Source: Bacteroidales bacterium
GTDB taxonomy: Bacteria > Bacteroidota > Bacteroidia > Bacteroidales > Muribaculaceae
DNA length: 64,000 nucleotides
Direction: 5' to 3'
NCBI GenBank assembly: GCA_022009815.1
Contig: CP091725.1
Location: 1,116,001 to 1,180,000 of the forward strand
The notes under the pieces are model-generated. The model saw nothing but the letters and a program-made list of their open reading frames with translations. It did no database searches and was not told the DNA's origin. Made by a program: the position numbers and the translations under genes. The stretch's first letter is position 1. Each line of letters opens with the position of its first letter. Below are positions 49,069-57,772 of this stretch, piece by piece.

Positions 49069-49579
49069 ATGAAGAAAATTCTAATGAGTGCTGCCGCTTT
49101 GTTGTTGTCGGCAGTTGGAGCGTATGCCGCTCAACAAAAGTATTATTTCCTTTATGAAGAGGGACATGAGGATCAGCCTGAAACCAGTTGGTTTATCCTT
49201 GACCGTGAGGCTAAAAAATACATTCCTGACTCTTGTGGAGATGATGAGCTGACAGTGAAACTATAAGAAGTCGGGAAATACGGAAACGTTTGACTGCTAT
49301 GATAATTCGTATTTTACTCACAGTGTGGTAATGAAGAAGAACGACAAGGGACAGACCGTGGTGCAGATTTCTTACGAAAAAGGTAAAACAAACGGACGGA
49401 AAATCGTTTGTGGAACCGAGGCTGAATATGATAAATACTGGGAAGAGTATAGAGCCAAAAACGGCGGCGGCGACGGCGGCGGATCGACGTCGACATCGGA
49501 CAATCCTGTGGACAAAGCCACAAAAAAGGTTAAGTCAGGATTAAAAAGCGGCTTGAACAAGCTTAAAAAGAAAAAATAA
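49069..49579 (+). CDS. Hypothetical secreted protein, about 169 residues
   Basis: Signal MKKILMSAAALLLSAVGAYA is followed by a small domain (QKYYFLYEEGHEDQPETSWF) and, after removal of one extra A at about 49,260, YKKSGNTETFDCYDNSYFTH ... VCGTEAEYDKYWEEYRAKNG, a Gly/Ser-rich stretch and a Lys-rich tail (GLNKLKKKK). Not recognised. It starts 17 bases after the previous gene, so the two are probably co-transcribed, and a strong terminator follows. Confidence 0.6.
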
Positions 49580-49596
49580 GACAAAAAAATAGTGGC

Positions 49597-49624
49597 GGGA
49601 GGCGGTATGCCTCCCGTTTTTTTT
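49597..49624 (+). terminator. Rho-independent terminator
   Basis: GGGAGGC-GGTAT-GCCTCCC is followed by G and eight T. It ends the two-gene secreted-protein unit. Confidence 0.9.
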
Positions 49625-49950
49625 GTGCCTCGCCGGTGGTAGTGGCATACCTCCGGCACGCTCCGCGACGAGGAAAATGCGTTGGTGTGGGTTAGTAGCG
49701 CATCTCCGAAGCGCGTGGGCTGCGTGGTGCGTCTGTCCCCTATGCGCCCTCCGCTGACGCGTCGTGCGGATGGGGTTATGATGGAGTAATGCGCCGCTGG
49801 CGCAAATTTGTTGGCGTTGTTGTGTGCTGAAAATAAGGCAGTTGGGAAATTTATTGGCAAAAAACCAACAAAATATTTGCAAATCGCCATTTTGTGTATT
49901 ATCTTCGCATCAGATTTCCAAGAAAAACACACAAATCAAAACCGAGAATT
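49625..49950. other. Intergenic region with a weak promoter
   Basis: Across 326 bases I see no credible gene; long minus-strand frames lack recognisable protein character. Near the end, TTTG in ATATTTGC (about 49,873) and TATCTTCG (about 49,900) have roughly the spacing of a Bacteroidales promoter, about 50 bases before the next start codon, but the -7 match is imperfect. Confidence 0.4.
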
Positions 49951-50329
49951 ATGTTTGAGCACAAAATCATGAGAAACCAAGAACTGATGGCAAATTGGCA
50001 ACGCAGCCTGAAGAAAGCCATCGAAACCAACCGCTACGACAGCCGTTACAACGTGATAGACCGTGCGCTCCGCGGCGGCACACCACGCTACGACGTGAGT
50101 TACGACTACGCGTTGCGAATGATGTATCAGATGGTGCGCGACGGCAAGCCATGCTCCCGCCGGAGTAAACTGAAGCGTCAGATGTGGGAGGAGATAAGCC
50201 TCCACGTCAGGCGCGTCATGCACAGGCGCAAATGCACGATTGCCGAAGCCGTGGCGACAGTGCTTGCCGAGCAAAAAGCGTCACGCTACTTCCTGTCGAA
50301 AAACAAGCTTCAAAAATCATCTACCATGA
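49951..50329 (+). CDS. Hypothetical basic protein, about 125 residues
   Basis: Start ATG 49,951 (MFEHKIMRNQELMANWQRSL). The protein is strongly basic and helical (KKAIETNRYDSRYNVIDRAL; SKLKRQMWEEISLHVRRVMH). As read, it runs into the next gene without a stop. If one A in CAAAAATC at about 50,315 is surplus, it ends at a TGA overlapping the next ATG (ATGA), the same coupling seen at 50,748. I therefore favour two genes over one fusion. Function unknown; no membrane or signal segment. Confidence 0.5.
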
Positions 50330-50751
50330 AATACACAACCACAGCAGTCGTCGTATCCACACTGTTTAGCCTATCCTCGTGCCACAGCCATAGGGCAGTG
50401 GAGAGCACTGCGGGATTGCAGACGCACACGGAAACGGCCGACAGTGTCGCCGCCACACGCCGCACCACGGCATCGGCGAAAGAGGCATCGGAAATCGTTG
50501 AGATAAACTTCTTTGCCCCAGACTCGACAGGCCGTCAAGCCGTGAGAAGCATAAGCCGTCGCCGCCGGCTTGCAGCCGAGGAGCGCACCGGCACAGTGGC
50601 GGTGGCAGCTACAGGCGTGAGCGTCGGGACGACAGAGCAGACCACATCGACGCGCCGGCTGCCTACGCGCTGCCGACTTTCGCTTGTCGCATTGCTTGCG
50701 GCTGCAACAACACTAATCTTGATAACCTTTACAATTAAAAAAAGACAATGA
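50326..50751 (+). CDS. Hypothetical lipoprotein with C-terminal membrane segment
   Basis: From ATG 50,326 (MKYTTTAVVVSTLFSLSSCH) there is a lipoprotein-type signal with Cys at residue 19, then a Ser/Thr/Arg-rich region and a C-terminal hydrophobic segment (LSLVALLAAATTLILITFTI) ending in KKRQ. Lipidation and a C-terminal anchor in one 141-residue protein is unusual. The stop overlaps the next gene's start (ATGA). The tight trio of small coupled genes recalls phage-derived or lysis-like clusters, but I cannot name a family. Confidence 0.5.
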   Translation: MKYTTTAVVVSTLFSLSSCHSHRAVESTAGLQTHTETADSVAATRRTTASAKEASEIVEINFFAPDSTGRQAVRSISRRRRLAAEERTGTVAVAATGVSVGTTEQTTSTRRLPTRCRLSLVALLAAATTLILITFTIKKRQ

Positions 50752-51197
50752 ACAACACACGAAAAATCACAATTTCAATCGACATTGAGCAAGTGCTGAA
50801 AACAGTTTATGCCGAGAGCGCGTGCCTCGCCCTGATGAGCGGCCGCGACAGCCGTCCGGCAGTAATCTCGTCCGACAACCGTCGATTGCTCGGCGTTTAT
50901 TGCCTCAACGCCTGGCTATGTCTTGCCGGCGAACTCGCGAGCATCGTAGACAGCCAATCGTTTTCGATTCCCTCCGACAGCGACACCACCTACACGCTGT
51001 CGCTGACCGTTGACGGCGTCGGCACCGCCCAGAGCCTGCGCCGCTATGCAGAGCGCTACGTCGCACAGTCGGTGCTTGCCAGCTGCTATGCCGCCCGCGA
51101 GAGTCTTGCCATGCAATTCCGCGACAACGCCGCCCGGACGCTATCCGGTCTGCGCCTTGCCGCCACGCTCTCCGACAGGGTCGATTGTTGGCTGTAA
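50748..51197 (+). CDS. Hypothetical protein, 149 residues
   Basis: Intact frame, starting at the ATGA overlap with the previous gene: MNNTRKITISIDIEQVLKTV, then YAESACLALMSGRDSRPAVI, LCLAGELASIVDSQSFSIPS and Ala-rich YAERYVAQSVLASCYAARES. No signal or membrane segment; probably cytoplasmic and helical in its C-terminal half. Not recognised. Last of the coupled trio; about 150 bases separate it from the flavodoxin gene. Confidence 0.55.
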   Translation: MNNTRKITISIDIEQVLKTVYAESACLALMSGRDSRPAVISSDNRRLLGVYCLNAWLCLAGELASIVDSQSFSIPSDSDTTYTLSLTVDGVGTAQSLRRYAERYVAQSVLASCYAARESLAMQFRDNAARTLSGLRLAATLSDRVDCWL

Positions 51198-51349
51198 AGC
51201 GTTGACAGACTGCCTTGTTATCAAATTTTCACAAAATGATAGGTATGCCGCAGCGGTCAAATTACGCTGATTTAGGTATTGCGGAAGGCAATGCGCCGAC
51301 GTAATTTTACGACCAGAAAAACAACAATGAACAATTAAACTACACGAAG

Positions 51350-51856
51350 ATGAAAATTGGTATTTTTTATGGCTCAACAACAGGCGTTACCGAGGCTGTT
51401 GCAGAGCGAATAGCGAAGAAACTCGGCGTAGCCTCCGCCGACGTGCACAATGTAGGTTCGGCCACAGCCGCCGATGCCGCGGGCTACGACGCGTTGCTGC
51501 TCGGCACCTCCACATGGGGCGCCGGCGAGCTGCAAGACGACTGGTACGACTTTCTCGACCAGCTGAAGAGTCAGGACTTGACAGGCAAGAAAGTGGCATT
51601 GTTCGGCTGCGGCGACTCCTCGTCGTTCAGCGACACGTTTTGCAGCGCCATGGGCGAAATCCACGACGGTCTGGCAGCCACCGGCTGCACGTTTGTCGGA
51701 CAGGTCGACGCTTCCGGCTATACCTACGATGATTCGGCGGCAGTGAGCGGCGGCAAGTTTGTCGGTCTGGCACTCGACGAAGTCAACGAAGACGACAAGA
51801 CCGACGGACGCATCGACGCCTGGGCCGCACAGCTGAAGAGCGAGGGCGTGGAATAA
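51350..51856 (+). CDS. fldA: Flavodoxin
   Basis: Intact 168-residue long-chain flavodoxin. FMN-phosphate loop IFYGSTTGVTEAVAERIAKK (about residues 4-23), the first FMN-stacking loop LLGTSTWGAGELQDDW with Trp, and FGCGDSSSFSDTFCSAMGEI. A low-potential electron carrier in the cytoplasm. In Bacteroidales it is regularly followed by a DUF2023 gene, as here. Iron-linked regulation is typical of flavodoxins, but no Fur site was identified. Confidence 0.93.
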   Translation: MKIGIFYGSTTGVTEAVAERIAKKLGVASADVHNVGSATAADAAGYDALLLGTSTWGAGELQDDWYDFLDQLKSQDLTGKKVALFGCGDSSSFSDTFCSAMGEIHDGLAATGCTFVGQVDASGYTYDDSAAVSGGKFVGLALDEVNEDDKTDGRIDAWAAQLKSEGVE

Positions 51857-51906
51857 CCGCGAGACAGAAACAAACGTCAATAACAAAATAAAAACGACCA
51901 ACGACA

Positions 51907-52287
51907 ATGATGGAAATAGCCAACACGATGCTGTCGAGCGAGCTTCAGGTGTTTCTCAACTATGTGTACGAATACAAGAAAGGCGTGCGCAACATGGTGC
52001 TATGCACGCTGAACCGTCGCTATCTGGCGGCAGCCGTGGCACGACTCGACGACCAGGGCATCTGCCACTTCGAGCAGTCGGCCAACGAGAACAACGTCAA
52101 TCTGTATTTCGGCAAGCCGGAATGCATAGCGGCAGTAAGGCAGTTTATCGTGCGCCCGCTCCATCAGCTGTCGCCCGAGGAGGATTTCATCCTCGGGGCA
52201 CTGCTTGGCTACGACATCTGCCTGCAGTGCGAGCGGTTTTGCACGCGCAAGAAGCGAGCCGACGCTATGGCGCAGTGCGCCGGATGA
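51907..52287 (+). CDS. DUF2023 protein (flavodoxin partner)
   Basis: Intact 126-residue DUF2023 protein: LQVFLNYVYEYKKGVRNMVL, an EQSANENNVNLYFGKPECIA segment, and LGYDICLQCERFCTRKKRAD with a CxxC-x3-C cluster. The gene is almost always found next to flavodoxin in Bacteroidales, 50 bases downstream here. Its function is not established; the Cys residues suggest metal or redox chemistry (inference). Confidence 0.85.
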   Translation: MMEIANTMLSSELQVFLNYVYEYKKGVRNMVLCTLNRRYLAAAVARLDDQGICHFEQSANENNVNLYFGKPECIAAVRQFIVRPLHQLSPEEDFILGALLGYDICLQCERFCTRKKRADAMAQCAG

Positions 52288-52342
52288 AAGAATTAACGAA
52301 GTGTCTTTTCAAGCCGTCCCGGCGAGGACGGCGAAAAAGAAA

Positions 52343-52370
52343 GGCGAGTCCCGAAAGAGACTCGCCTTTT
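52343..52370. terminator. Bidirectional terminator
   Basis: GGCGAGTC / GACTCGCC, loop CCGAAAGA, followed by TTTT on the plus strand, with an A-rich side on the other. It serves converging DUF2023 and the large secreted-protein gene. Confidence 0.85.
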
Positions 52371-52391
52371 CTGATTTATTGAAGTGAAATG

Positions 52392-55300
52392 TTATTTCAC
52401 GAGAACCTTAGTAGCCTTGCCGTCGACAACAACTACATATACACCGCTTGCAACGAAGAACTGAGCGTCCTTGCTGTTTACAGCGACAGCCTGTCCGGCA
52501 GCGTTGAAGATAGAAACAGCGTTAGCCTCACCGATGATGCGGATTTCGCCGATACCAGCAACGACCTTAGCCGCTTCAACGGCAGCGTCGTTAACGTTGT
52601 CGCCCAGACGGACAGCATAGATAGTGTTGAGACCGAGGTCGACAGCGATACGGTATGCACCGCTCTTAATCTTGTAAGAAGTGTCGCCGTTCAAGCCGAT
52701 GGCAGACATAGTCTTGTCGGCAAGCTCAGTATCCTTTTCAGCCGGACCGTAGCGATGAGCGTTGACTTCGTCCCAAGTGCCAGGAGTCGAAGTGAATGCG
52801 AAGTAGCCATAGTCGTTTTCATCGGCAGCGAGAATCGAGATGTTATCAATCTGATAGATGCCCTCAGATATCTGGTTGGCAACGTGAGTCTCGTCGGCAG
52901 GATCCCAGGCGTTAGGTTCTACAGAACCAAGGAGGTAAAGCTTCTCAGGATAAACCACCGGAGCTTCGCCAGCAACGAGGACCGTCATGTTCTTGAGGTC
53001 GACAGTGAGTTCGAATTCGCCTTCCTCAGCCACGCGGATAGCGCCGGCAGCCTTCACGAGAGGCATAGCCGTGTTGAGAGTAACGGCAGTGTTGTCGACC
53101 TCAAAACCGTAGCGGTTTGCATTGACAACATCCCAGTCAGCGTTAAGCACTGTAGTGATACCGAAGTTGCAAGGACCTGTTAAAGTGCCAGTGTAGACAC
53201 CGTTTTCCCCCTTGGTCAATTTCACGCCGTCTTCAGGGTTCCATACATTATTAGAACCGATGATGTAAACAGAAGCAGGATACTCGTCGCTTGAGATGTT
53301 GATGTCGTATTTGCTTGGAGCGGCAACGACAACTTCACCGTTTTCGCGAGGAAGAGCGACAGTTTTCAACAACTCACCGCTGTTGCTGACAATGTAGAGG
53401 TTGTTTGCGCAGTCCCAAGCGATGTCGTTGAGGTTGCGGCCGATAGTAGTGGCGAATTTGTATTTCTCAGTCAAAACAGGAGCGCCATTGTCGTCCTTAG
53501 AAACCTCGAATACTGTGAGAGTCTTGTCAGAAGTACCGATGGCGAGGAGAGAGAAGTCGGCGTTGAAGCGGATGCCGCCACCGCCGTAGAAACCGCCCTT
53601 GTCGTTAGAGTCAACCTTGTAGTCCTCTACGCCCTCAGCGTTGATGTGAACCAAAGTAGGTTCCGTTGCAGTAGCAGTGGAGCGCGAGTTTGCATACCAG
53701 ATGCCACCCTCGTTGTCGTAGATTGCAGTAGAGTTGGTGTGAGTGATGGTGTATTGACCAGTCAACGCGTCGATAGCCTTTGAAGGAGCACTGTCCCAAG
53801 TAGAGGCCTTGCCGAGGAGGTACTCGTCAGTGCGGTAGCCAGAGTAAGAGAAGCCAGTGCCGCTTGCGTTTGTAGAAAGCATCAACAGCTTGAGACCATA
53901 GCCAGAGCCTTGGATGTCCATACTTACGTTAGGCGCAGCGATAAATTCGCCGGCTTCGTTAGTGATTTCGTAAGTGTCAGGGTTTGCAGTGCCCTTGATC
54001 ACCGGCTTGAACGCAGCGTTGAGGTCGGTTGGGTCAACCTGCCAGAGCGCGATGCCGTTAGAGTTCTGACCGCTCAGGAAGATACGGCCGTCGGCAGCGA
54101 TGCGCACTTTTCGAGGGTCGTAAGAAGTTTTTCCATTAGGGAATGTAGTCTGGAAAGTCTGACCACCCTTGAAAGCATATTTGCCTTCAGCGTTCTTGAT
54201 AGGATTCATGGTCGGGTCGAAAGCATACAGACCATTGTCTTCGCCAGAAGAGTGGTAGCCGGTAGGTTTCGCCGCCATAGCCTCGGCAACAAGGATTCGT
54301 CCGAAGTTAGGGCTGTCGGTGTTGTTGTCTACGTCCACGCTTGACGGGTGGTAGAAGCTGTATTTCTTAGTGTTTACAGTAGGTTCTGCAACAGTTGCGC
54401 TTGTAACGGCAACTTTGAATTGCACCAACGCGTCTTTAGGAACGTCGGCACCCGGAACTTCAACAGAGTTGAGGTTTTTGAGGGTTGTCATTTCGTAGTC
54501 ACCGTAAGTAGCTACAGTAGTACCTTCGTATTCCTTTGTCATTTCGCCGTCGACAAACATCTGAACCTTTACAGATTCAGCAGGAGCGTTCAAGCGATAA
54601 GAAACAGTGTAGTTTTCAGCAGCAGGTTCCACCTTGATGTCGTAAGCGTAAGCGTTGCGGGCCTCAAGAGCAGGAAGCGGCTTAGGAATAGAGAATGTGT
54701 ACTTTGCAGCGAACTGACCGCAGTGGTATTGGTAGATTGTGGCGTTGAATTCGTCCACCTTCTCTGCATTGAGCGAAGTGCCGAAACTTGTGCCGTTGGC
54801 AGAGCCCTCTGCAGCGTGTGTTGCTACTACGGTGTTTGTGCTTCTGTCCACAATCTGGAAACCGTCGGTGAAATCAACACCGGCAGGTTCGATTGTGTAT
54901 TGAGTACCGTTGAGGGTAATCATGTCGATACCAGTAGAACCATTTATGCCGGCATCCGCAAGAGTTGTCCAATTTGTTCCGTCAAAAACATATGCCTCTT
55001 TAACACCCTTGTCCTTAAGGATGATGGCATCGCTTTCCGGATCGTTTGTCAAAGGTTGTGCGATACAAGTGGTTTGGAAGTTGGCAAAAGTGGTTTCAAT
55101 GACCTTGCTCTTTTCAACAACCTGGGCACTGTTTGCAAAGAACAATTTTACAATCTTATTGCCATTGGACGGGCAGAAGAAAACGGCGCCGCCAGTCTCG
55201 CTTGTGATGTCGCCGACAACTTTGCCGAACACGTCCATTCGGCTTGTGCTTGTCACGCTTTCCGGGATTGTCACCTCAAATTCGGAAATGACACCGGTTG

Positions 55301-55634
55301 TCTTGTTCCAAATTTTCAACGAAGTCATTTTGCCGCCCCATTTCCAGAGGTTGGCAACGAGAAGGTTGCCTTTGGAATCGACAGAAGTACATACGCCGGC
55401 CGCACCAACTTCAAGAGTGTTCTTGTTTGTGCCGTCGAACGATGCGATTTTTTGCGCTGTCATGTCGTTGACAAAGACTTTTCCGTCGAAACCAATGCCC
55501 CAACGGGCATCGGTGGCTGTAGGCAGACCCTCGGTCACCTTCCAGTCCTGCGTCAAAGTCTGTGCATTCATAGCCATGGCTGTCGATGCAATGGTCAAGC
55601 CAGCCAACAGAATGTGTTTAAAAGACTTTCTCAT
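52392..55634 (-). CDS. Large secreted protein with SusE/SusF-like modules and sorting-type C-terminus
   Basis: Intact 1,080-residue protein. Signal MRKSFKHILLAGLTIASTAM ... NAQ; an N-terminal half with beta-propeller-like sequence (FDGKVFVNDMTAQKIASFDG; VDSKGNLLVANLWKWGG); two C-terminal modules of SusE/SusF type (VYIIGSNNVWNPEDGVKLTK; LYLLGSVEPNAWDPADETHV), which in other proteins bind starch-like glycans; and the ending FNAAGQAVAVNSKDAQFFVA SGVYVV, a type IX-like sorting domain. It is probably a surface-exposed or released glycan-binding protein. No frame breaks despite its length. Confidence 0.78.
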   Translation of the reverse strand: MRKSFKHILLAGLTIASTAMAMNAQTLTQDWKVTEGLPTATDARWGIGFDGKVFVNDMTAQKIASFDGTNKNTLEVGAAGVCTSVDSKGNLLVANLWKWGGKMTSLKIWNKTTGVISEFEVTIPESVTSTSRMDVFGKVVGDITSETGGAVFFCPSNGNKIVKLFFANSAQVVEKSKVIETTFANFQTTCIAQPLTNDPESDAIILKDKGVKEAYVFDGTNWTTLADAGINGSTGIDMITLNGTQYTIEPAGVDFTDGFQIVDRSTNTVVATHAAEGSANGTSFGTSLNAEKVDEFNATIYQYHCGQFAAKYTFSIPKPLPALEARNAYAYDIKVEPAAENYTVSYRLNAPAESVKVQMFVDGEMTKEYEGTTVATYGDYEMTTLKNLNSVEVPGADVPKDALVQFKVAVTSATVAEPTVNTKKYSFYHPSSVDVDNNTDSPNFGRILVAEAMAAKPTGYHSSGEDNGLYAFDPTMNPIKNAEGKYAFKGGQTFQTTFPNGKTSYDPRKVRIAADGRIFLSGQNSNGIALWQVDPTDLNAAFKPVIKGTANPDTYEITNEAGEFIAAPNVSMDIQGSGYGLKLLMLSTNASGTGFSYSGYRTDEYLLGKASTWDSAPSKAIDALTGQYTITHTNSTAIYDNEGGIWYANSRSTATATEPTLVHINAEGVEDYKVDSNDKGGFYGGGGIRFNADFSLLAIGTSDKTLTVFEVSKDDNGAPVLTEKYKFATTIGRNLNDIAWDCANNLYIVSNSGELLKTVALPRENGEVVVAAPSKYDINISSDEYPASVYIIGSNNVWNPEDGVKLTKGENGVYTGTLTGPCNFGITTVLNADWDVVNANRYGFEVDNTAVTLNTAMPLVKAAGAIRVAEEGEFELTVDLKNMTVLVAGEAPVVYPEKLYLLGSVEPNAWDPADETHVANQISEGIYQIDNISILAADENDYGYFAFTSTPGTWDEVNAHRYGPAEKDTELADKTMSAIGLNGDTSYKIKSGAYRIAVDLGLNTIYAVRLGDNVNDAAVEAAKVVAGIGEIRIIGEANAVSIFNAAGQAVAVNSKDAQFFVASGVYVVVVDGKATKVLVK

Positions 55635-56029
55635 AAAAAAGATTTTTAAGTTAATAAATGATGTGTATTCTGTATTTTTCTTTGTTCTTTTTCGGTTAGG
55701 TTATTACTAAACTGCGTAAAGATATGAAATTTCTTTGAGAAACAAGCATCGGGGACAAGTTTTTAACTTATTTAACCCACAGAATGAGCGGCAACTGCCG
55801 CGGTAACGGGGGCAGACATCCCGGGCGAACGTCAAAAAAAGCGCGTTGAGGATGCTAAAAAAACGTATAATTTGCTTGGTAGTGTTAAATATCGCTAATT
55901 ATAAGACAGTTTTTGAGCCGTTGAAACCAAATGTTTGTGCATTTGTCTATTAATAAGTATATTTGCAGACGGAAATGGAGGGGGCGGAAGTCTTCTCCAT
56001 TGTTTTATTAATATATCAACAATTGAAGA
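55635..56029. other. Divergent intergenic region
   Basis: 395 bases between the secreted-protein gene (leftward) and rimP (rightward). A weak -7-like TATCTTTA for the leftward gene lies at 55,717-55,724 (minus strand), and a strong promoter for rimP lies at 55,934-55,965. I see no small gene or riboswitch-like fold by eye in the rest. Confidence 0.5.
55934..55965 (+). promoter_or_regulatory. Bacteroidales-type promoter of the rimP-nusA-infB operon
   Basis: -33 box TTTG at 55,934-55,937 and perfect -7 box TATATTTG at 55,958-55,965, separated by 20 bases, match the sigma-ABfr consensus (TTTG, 19-21 bases, TAnnTTTG). The transcript leader before rimP would be about 58 bases. Confidence 0.8.
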
Positions 56030-56495
56030 ATGATTGACAAAAGCGCACTGACAGCAGTCTTGGAGCGAGGAATGGAAGGCACCGACCTTTTTCTCGTCGA
56101 CGTCAGAATCAGCAAGGACAACAACATCGTGGTGGAAATCGACAGCGACACAAGTGTGGACATAGATGAGTGTATCCGCCTTAACCGACTTGTTGAGAGC
56201 GAGTTTGACCGCGACGAGGAAGATTATGAACTTGAAATCGGCTCAGCCGGACTGACATCGCCACTGCGCGTAGAGCGCCAGTATCACAAGAACGAAGGCA
56301 ACGAGGTTGAAGTGCTTACCGCCGACGGTCGCAAGCTCAAAGGCATCCTCAAGAGTGCCGACGCCGACGGCTTCGTGCTTACGGTAGTCAAGAAAGTGAA
56401 ACCCGAAGGCGCCAAGCGTCCGGTGGAGCAGGAGGAAGACCTCCGCTTCGGTTATAACGAAATAAAATATACAAAAATACGTAATCCAGTTTTAA
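56030..56495 (+). CDS. rimP: Ribosome maturation factor RimP
   Basis: Reconstructed 154-residue RimP, needed for 30S subunit maturation. It shows VDVRISKDNNIVVEIDSDTS, the conserved VDIDECIRLNRLVESEFDRD, and EDYELEIGSAGLTSPLRVER (usual EVSSPGLDRPL-like loop). One extra A at about 56,475 (ACAAAAATAC) shifts the end; the repaired protein stops KYTKYVIQF, seven bases before nusA. First gene of the conserved rimP-nusA-infB operon. Confidence 0.9.
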
Positions 56496-56501
56496 GACAT
56501 T

Positions 56502-57749
56502 ATGGCAAAGAAAGAGGAAACCATAAGCATGGTAGACAGCTTTTCGGAGTTTAAAGAGCTGAAGAATATCGACAAGACCACAATGATCAGCGTGTTGGAG
56601 GAATCGTTCCGCAACGTGCTGGCAAAGATGTTTGGATCGGACGAGAATTTCGTCGTAATCATGAACCCAGACAAGGGCGACTGCGAGATTTATCAAAATC
56701 TCACAGTAGTGGCCGACGGCGCTGTAGAGAATCCGAGCATGCAGATCGGTCTTACCGCCGCCCGCGAGATTGACCCGGAATGCGAGATCGGCGAGGACGT
56801 TACGAAAGAAATCGTGTTTGAGAAATTCGGCCGCCGCGCCATCCTGACACTCCGTCAGACGCTCGCATCCAAGATACTCGATCTTCAGAAAGACGCCATC
56901 TATACCAAGTTCAAGGCAATGGAAGGCGAGATTGTAGTAGGCGAGGTCTACCAAATCTGGAAACGCGAAGTGCTTGTTCTTGACGAGGAGCACAACGAGC
57001 TCATCCTCCCGAAGGAAGAGCAGATTCCGAGCGACCGTTACCGCAAGGGCGAAACTATCCGCGCCGTCATCAAGGAAGTGCAGAACGCCAACAACAACCC
57101 GAAGGTGATAATTTCGCGCACAAGCCCTGAATTCCTCCGCCGTCTGTTTGAAATTGAGGTGCCGGAGATTCACGACGGACTCATCTTGCTTAAAGGCATC
57201 GCCCGCATCCCTGGCGAGCGCGCCAAGATAGCCGTAGAGTCGTATGACGACCGCATCGATCCGGTCGGCGCATGCGTTGGCGTGAAAGGCTCCCGTATCC
57301 ACGGCATTGTGCGCGAGTTGCGCAACGAGAACATCGACGTGATCAACTACACAACAAATCCCGAACTCTACATCCGCCGCGCCCTCAGCCCCGCCAAGGT
57401 GTCGTCAATCCGCATCAACGAGGAAGAGAAGTGCGCCGAGGTTATGCTGCTCCCGGAAGAGGTGTCGCTTGCCATCGGAAAAGGCGGCTTGAACATCAAG
57501 CTTGCCACAATGCTGACCGGCTATCAGATCGACGTTTATCGCTTCACAGAGGACAGCGACGACATTTATCTTGATGAATTCAGCGACGAAATCGACAGCT
57601 GGGTTATCGACGCCCTCAAAGGCATCGGCTGCACCACGGCAAAAGCCGTCCTCAACATGCCACGCGAGCAGATAATCGACAAAGCCGACCTTGAGGAAAG
57701 CACCGTCGACCAAGTGCTCGATATATTGAAAGCGGAATTTGAGGATTAA
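56502..57749 (+). CDS. nusA: Transcription termination/antitermination factor NusA
   Basis: Intact 415-residue NusA. N-terminal RNA polymerase-binding domain (SMVDSFSEFKELKNIDKTTM), S1 domain (EIVVGEVYQIWKREVLVLDE), and KH domains with RVGVKGSRIHG-like VGVKGSRIHGIVRELRNENI and VSLAIGKGGLNIKLATMLTG. The C-terminal acidic repeats of E. coli NusA are absent, as is usual for Bacteroidetes. It binds RNA polymerase and modulates pausing and termination. Intact between two genes that carry indels. Confidence 0.95.
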   Translation: MAKKEETISMVDSFSEFKELKNIDKTTMISVLEESFRNVLAKMFGSDENFVVIMNPDKGDCEIYQNLTVVADGAVENPSMQIGLTAAREIDPECEIGEDVTKEIVFEKFGRRAILTLRQTLASKILDLQKDAIYTKFKAMEGEIVVGEVYQIWKREVLVLDEEHNELILPKEEQIPSDRYRKGETIRAVIKEVQNANNNPKVIISRTSPEFLRRLFEIEVPEIHDGLILLKGIARIPGERAKIAVESYDDRIDPVGACVGVKGSRIHGIVRELRNENIDVINYTTNPELYIRRALSPAKVSSIRINEEEKCAEVMLLPEEVSLAIGKGGLNIKLATMLTGYQIDVYRFTEDSDDIYLDEFSDEIDSWVIDALKGIGCTTAKAVLNMPREQIIDKADLEESTVDQVLDILKAEFED

Positions 57750-57772
57750 CAACAGGAAACTTAACAAGCAAT

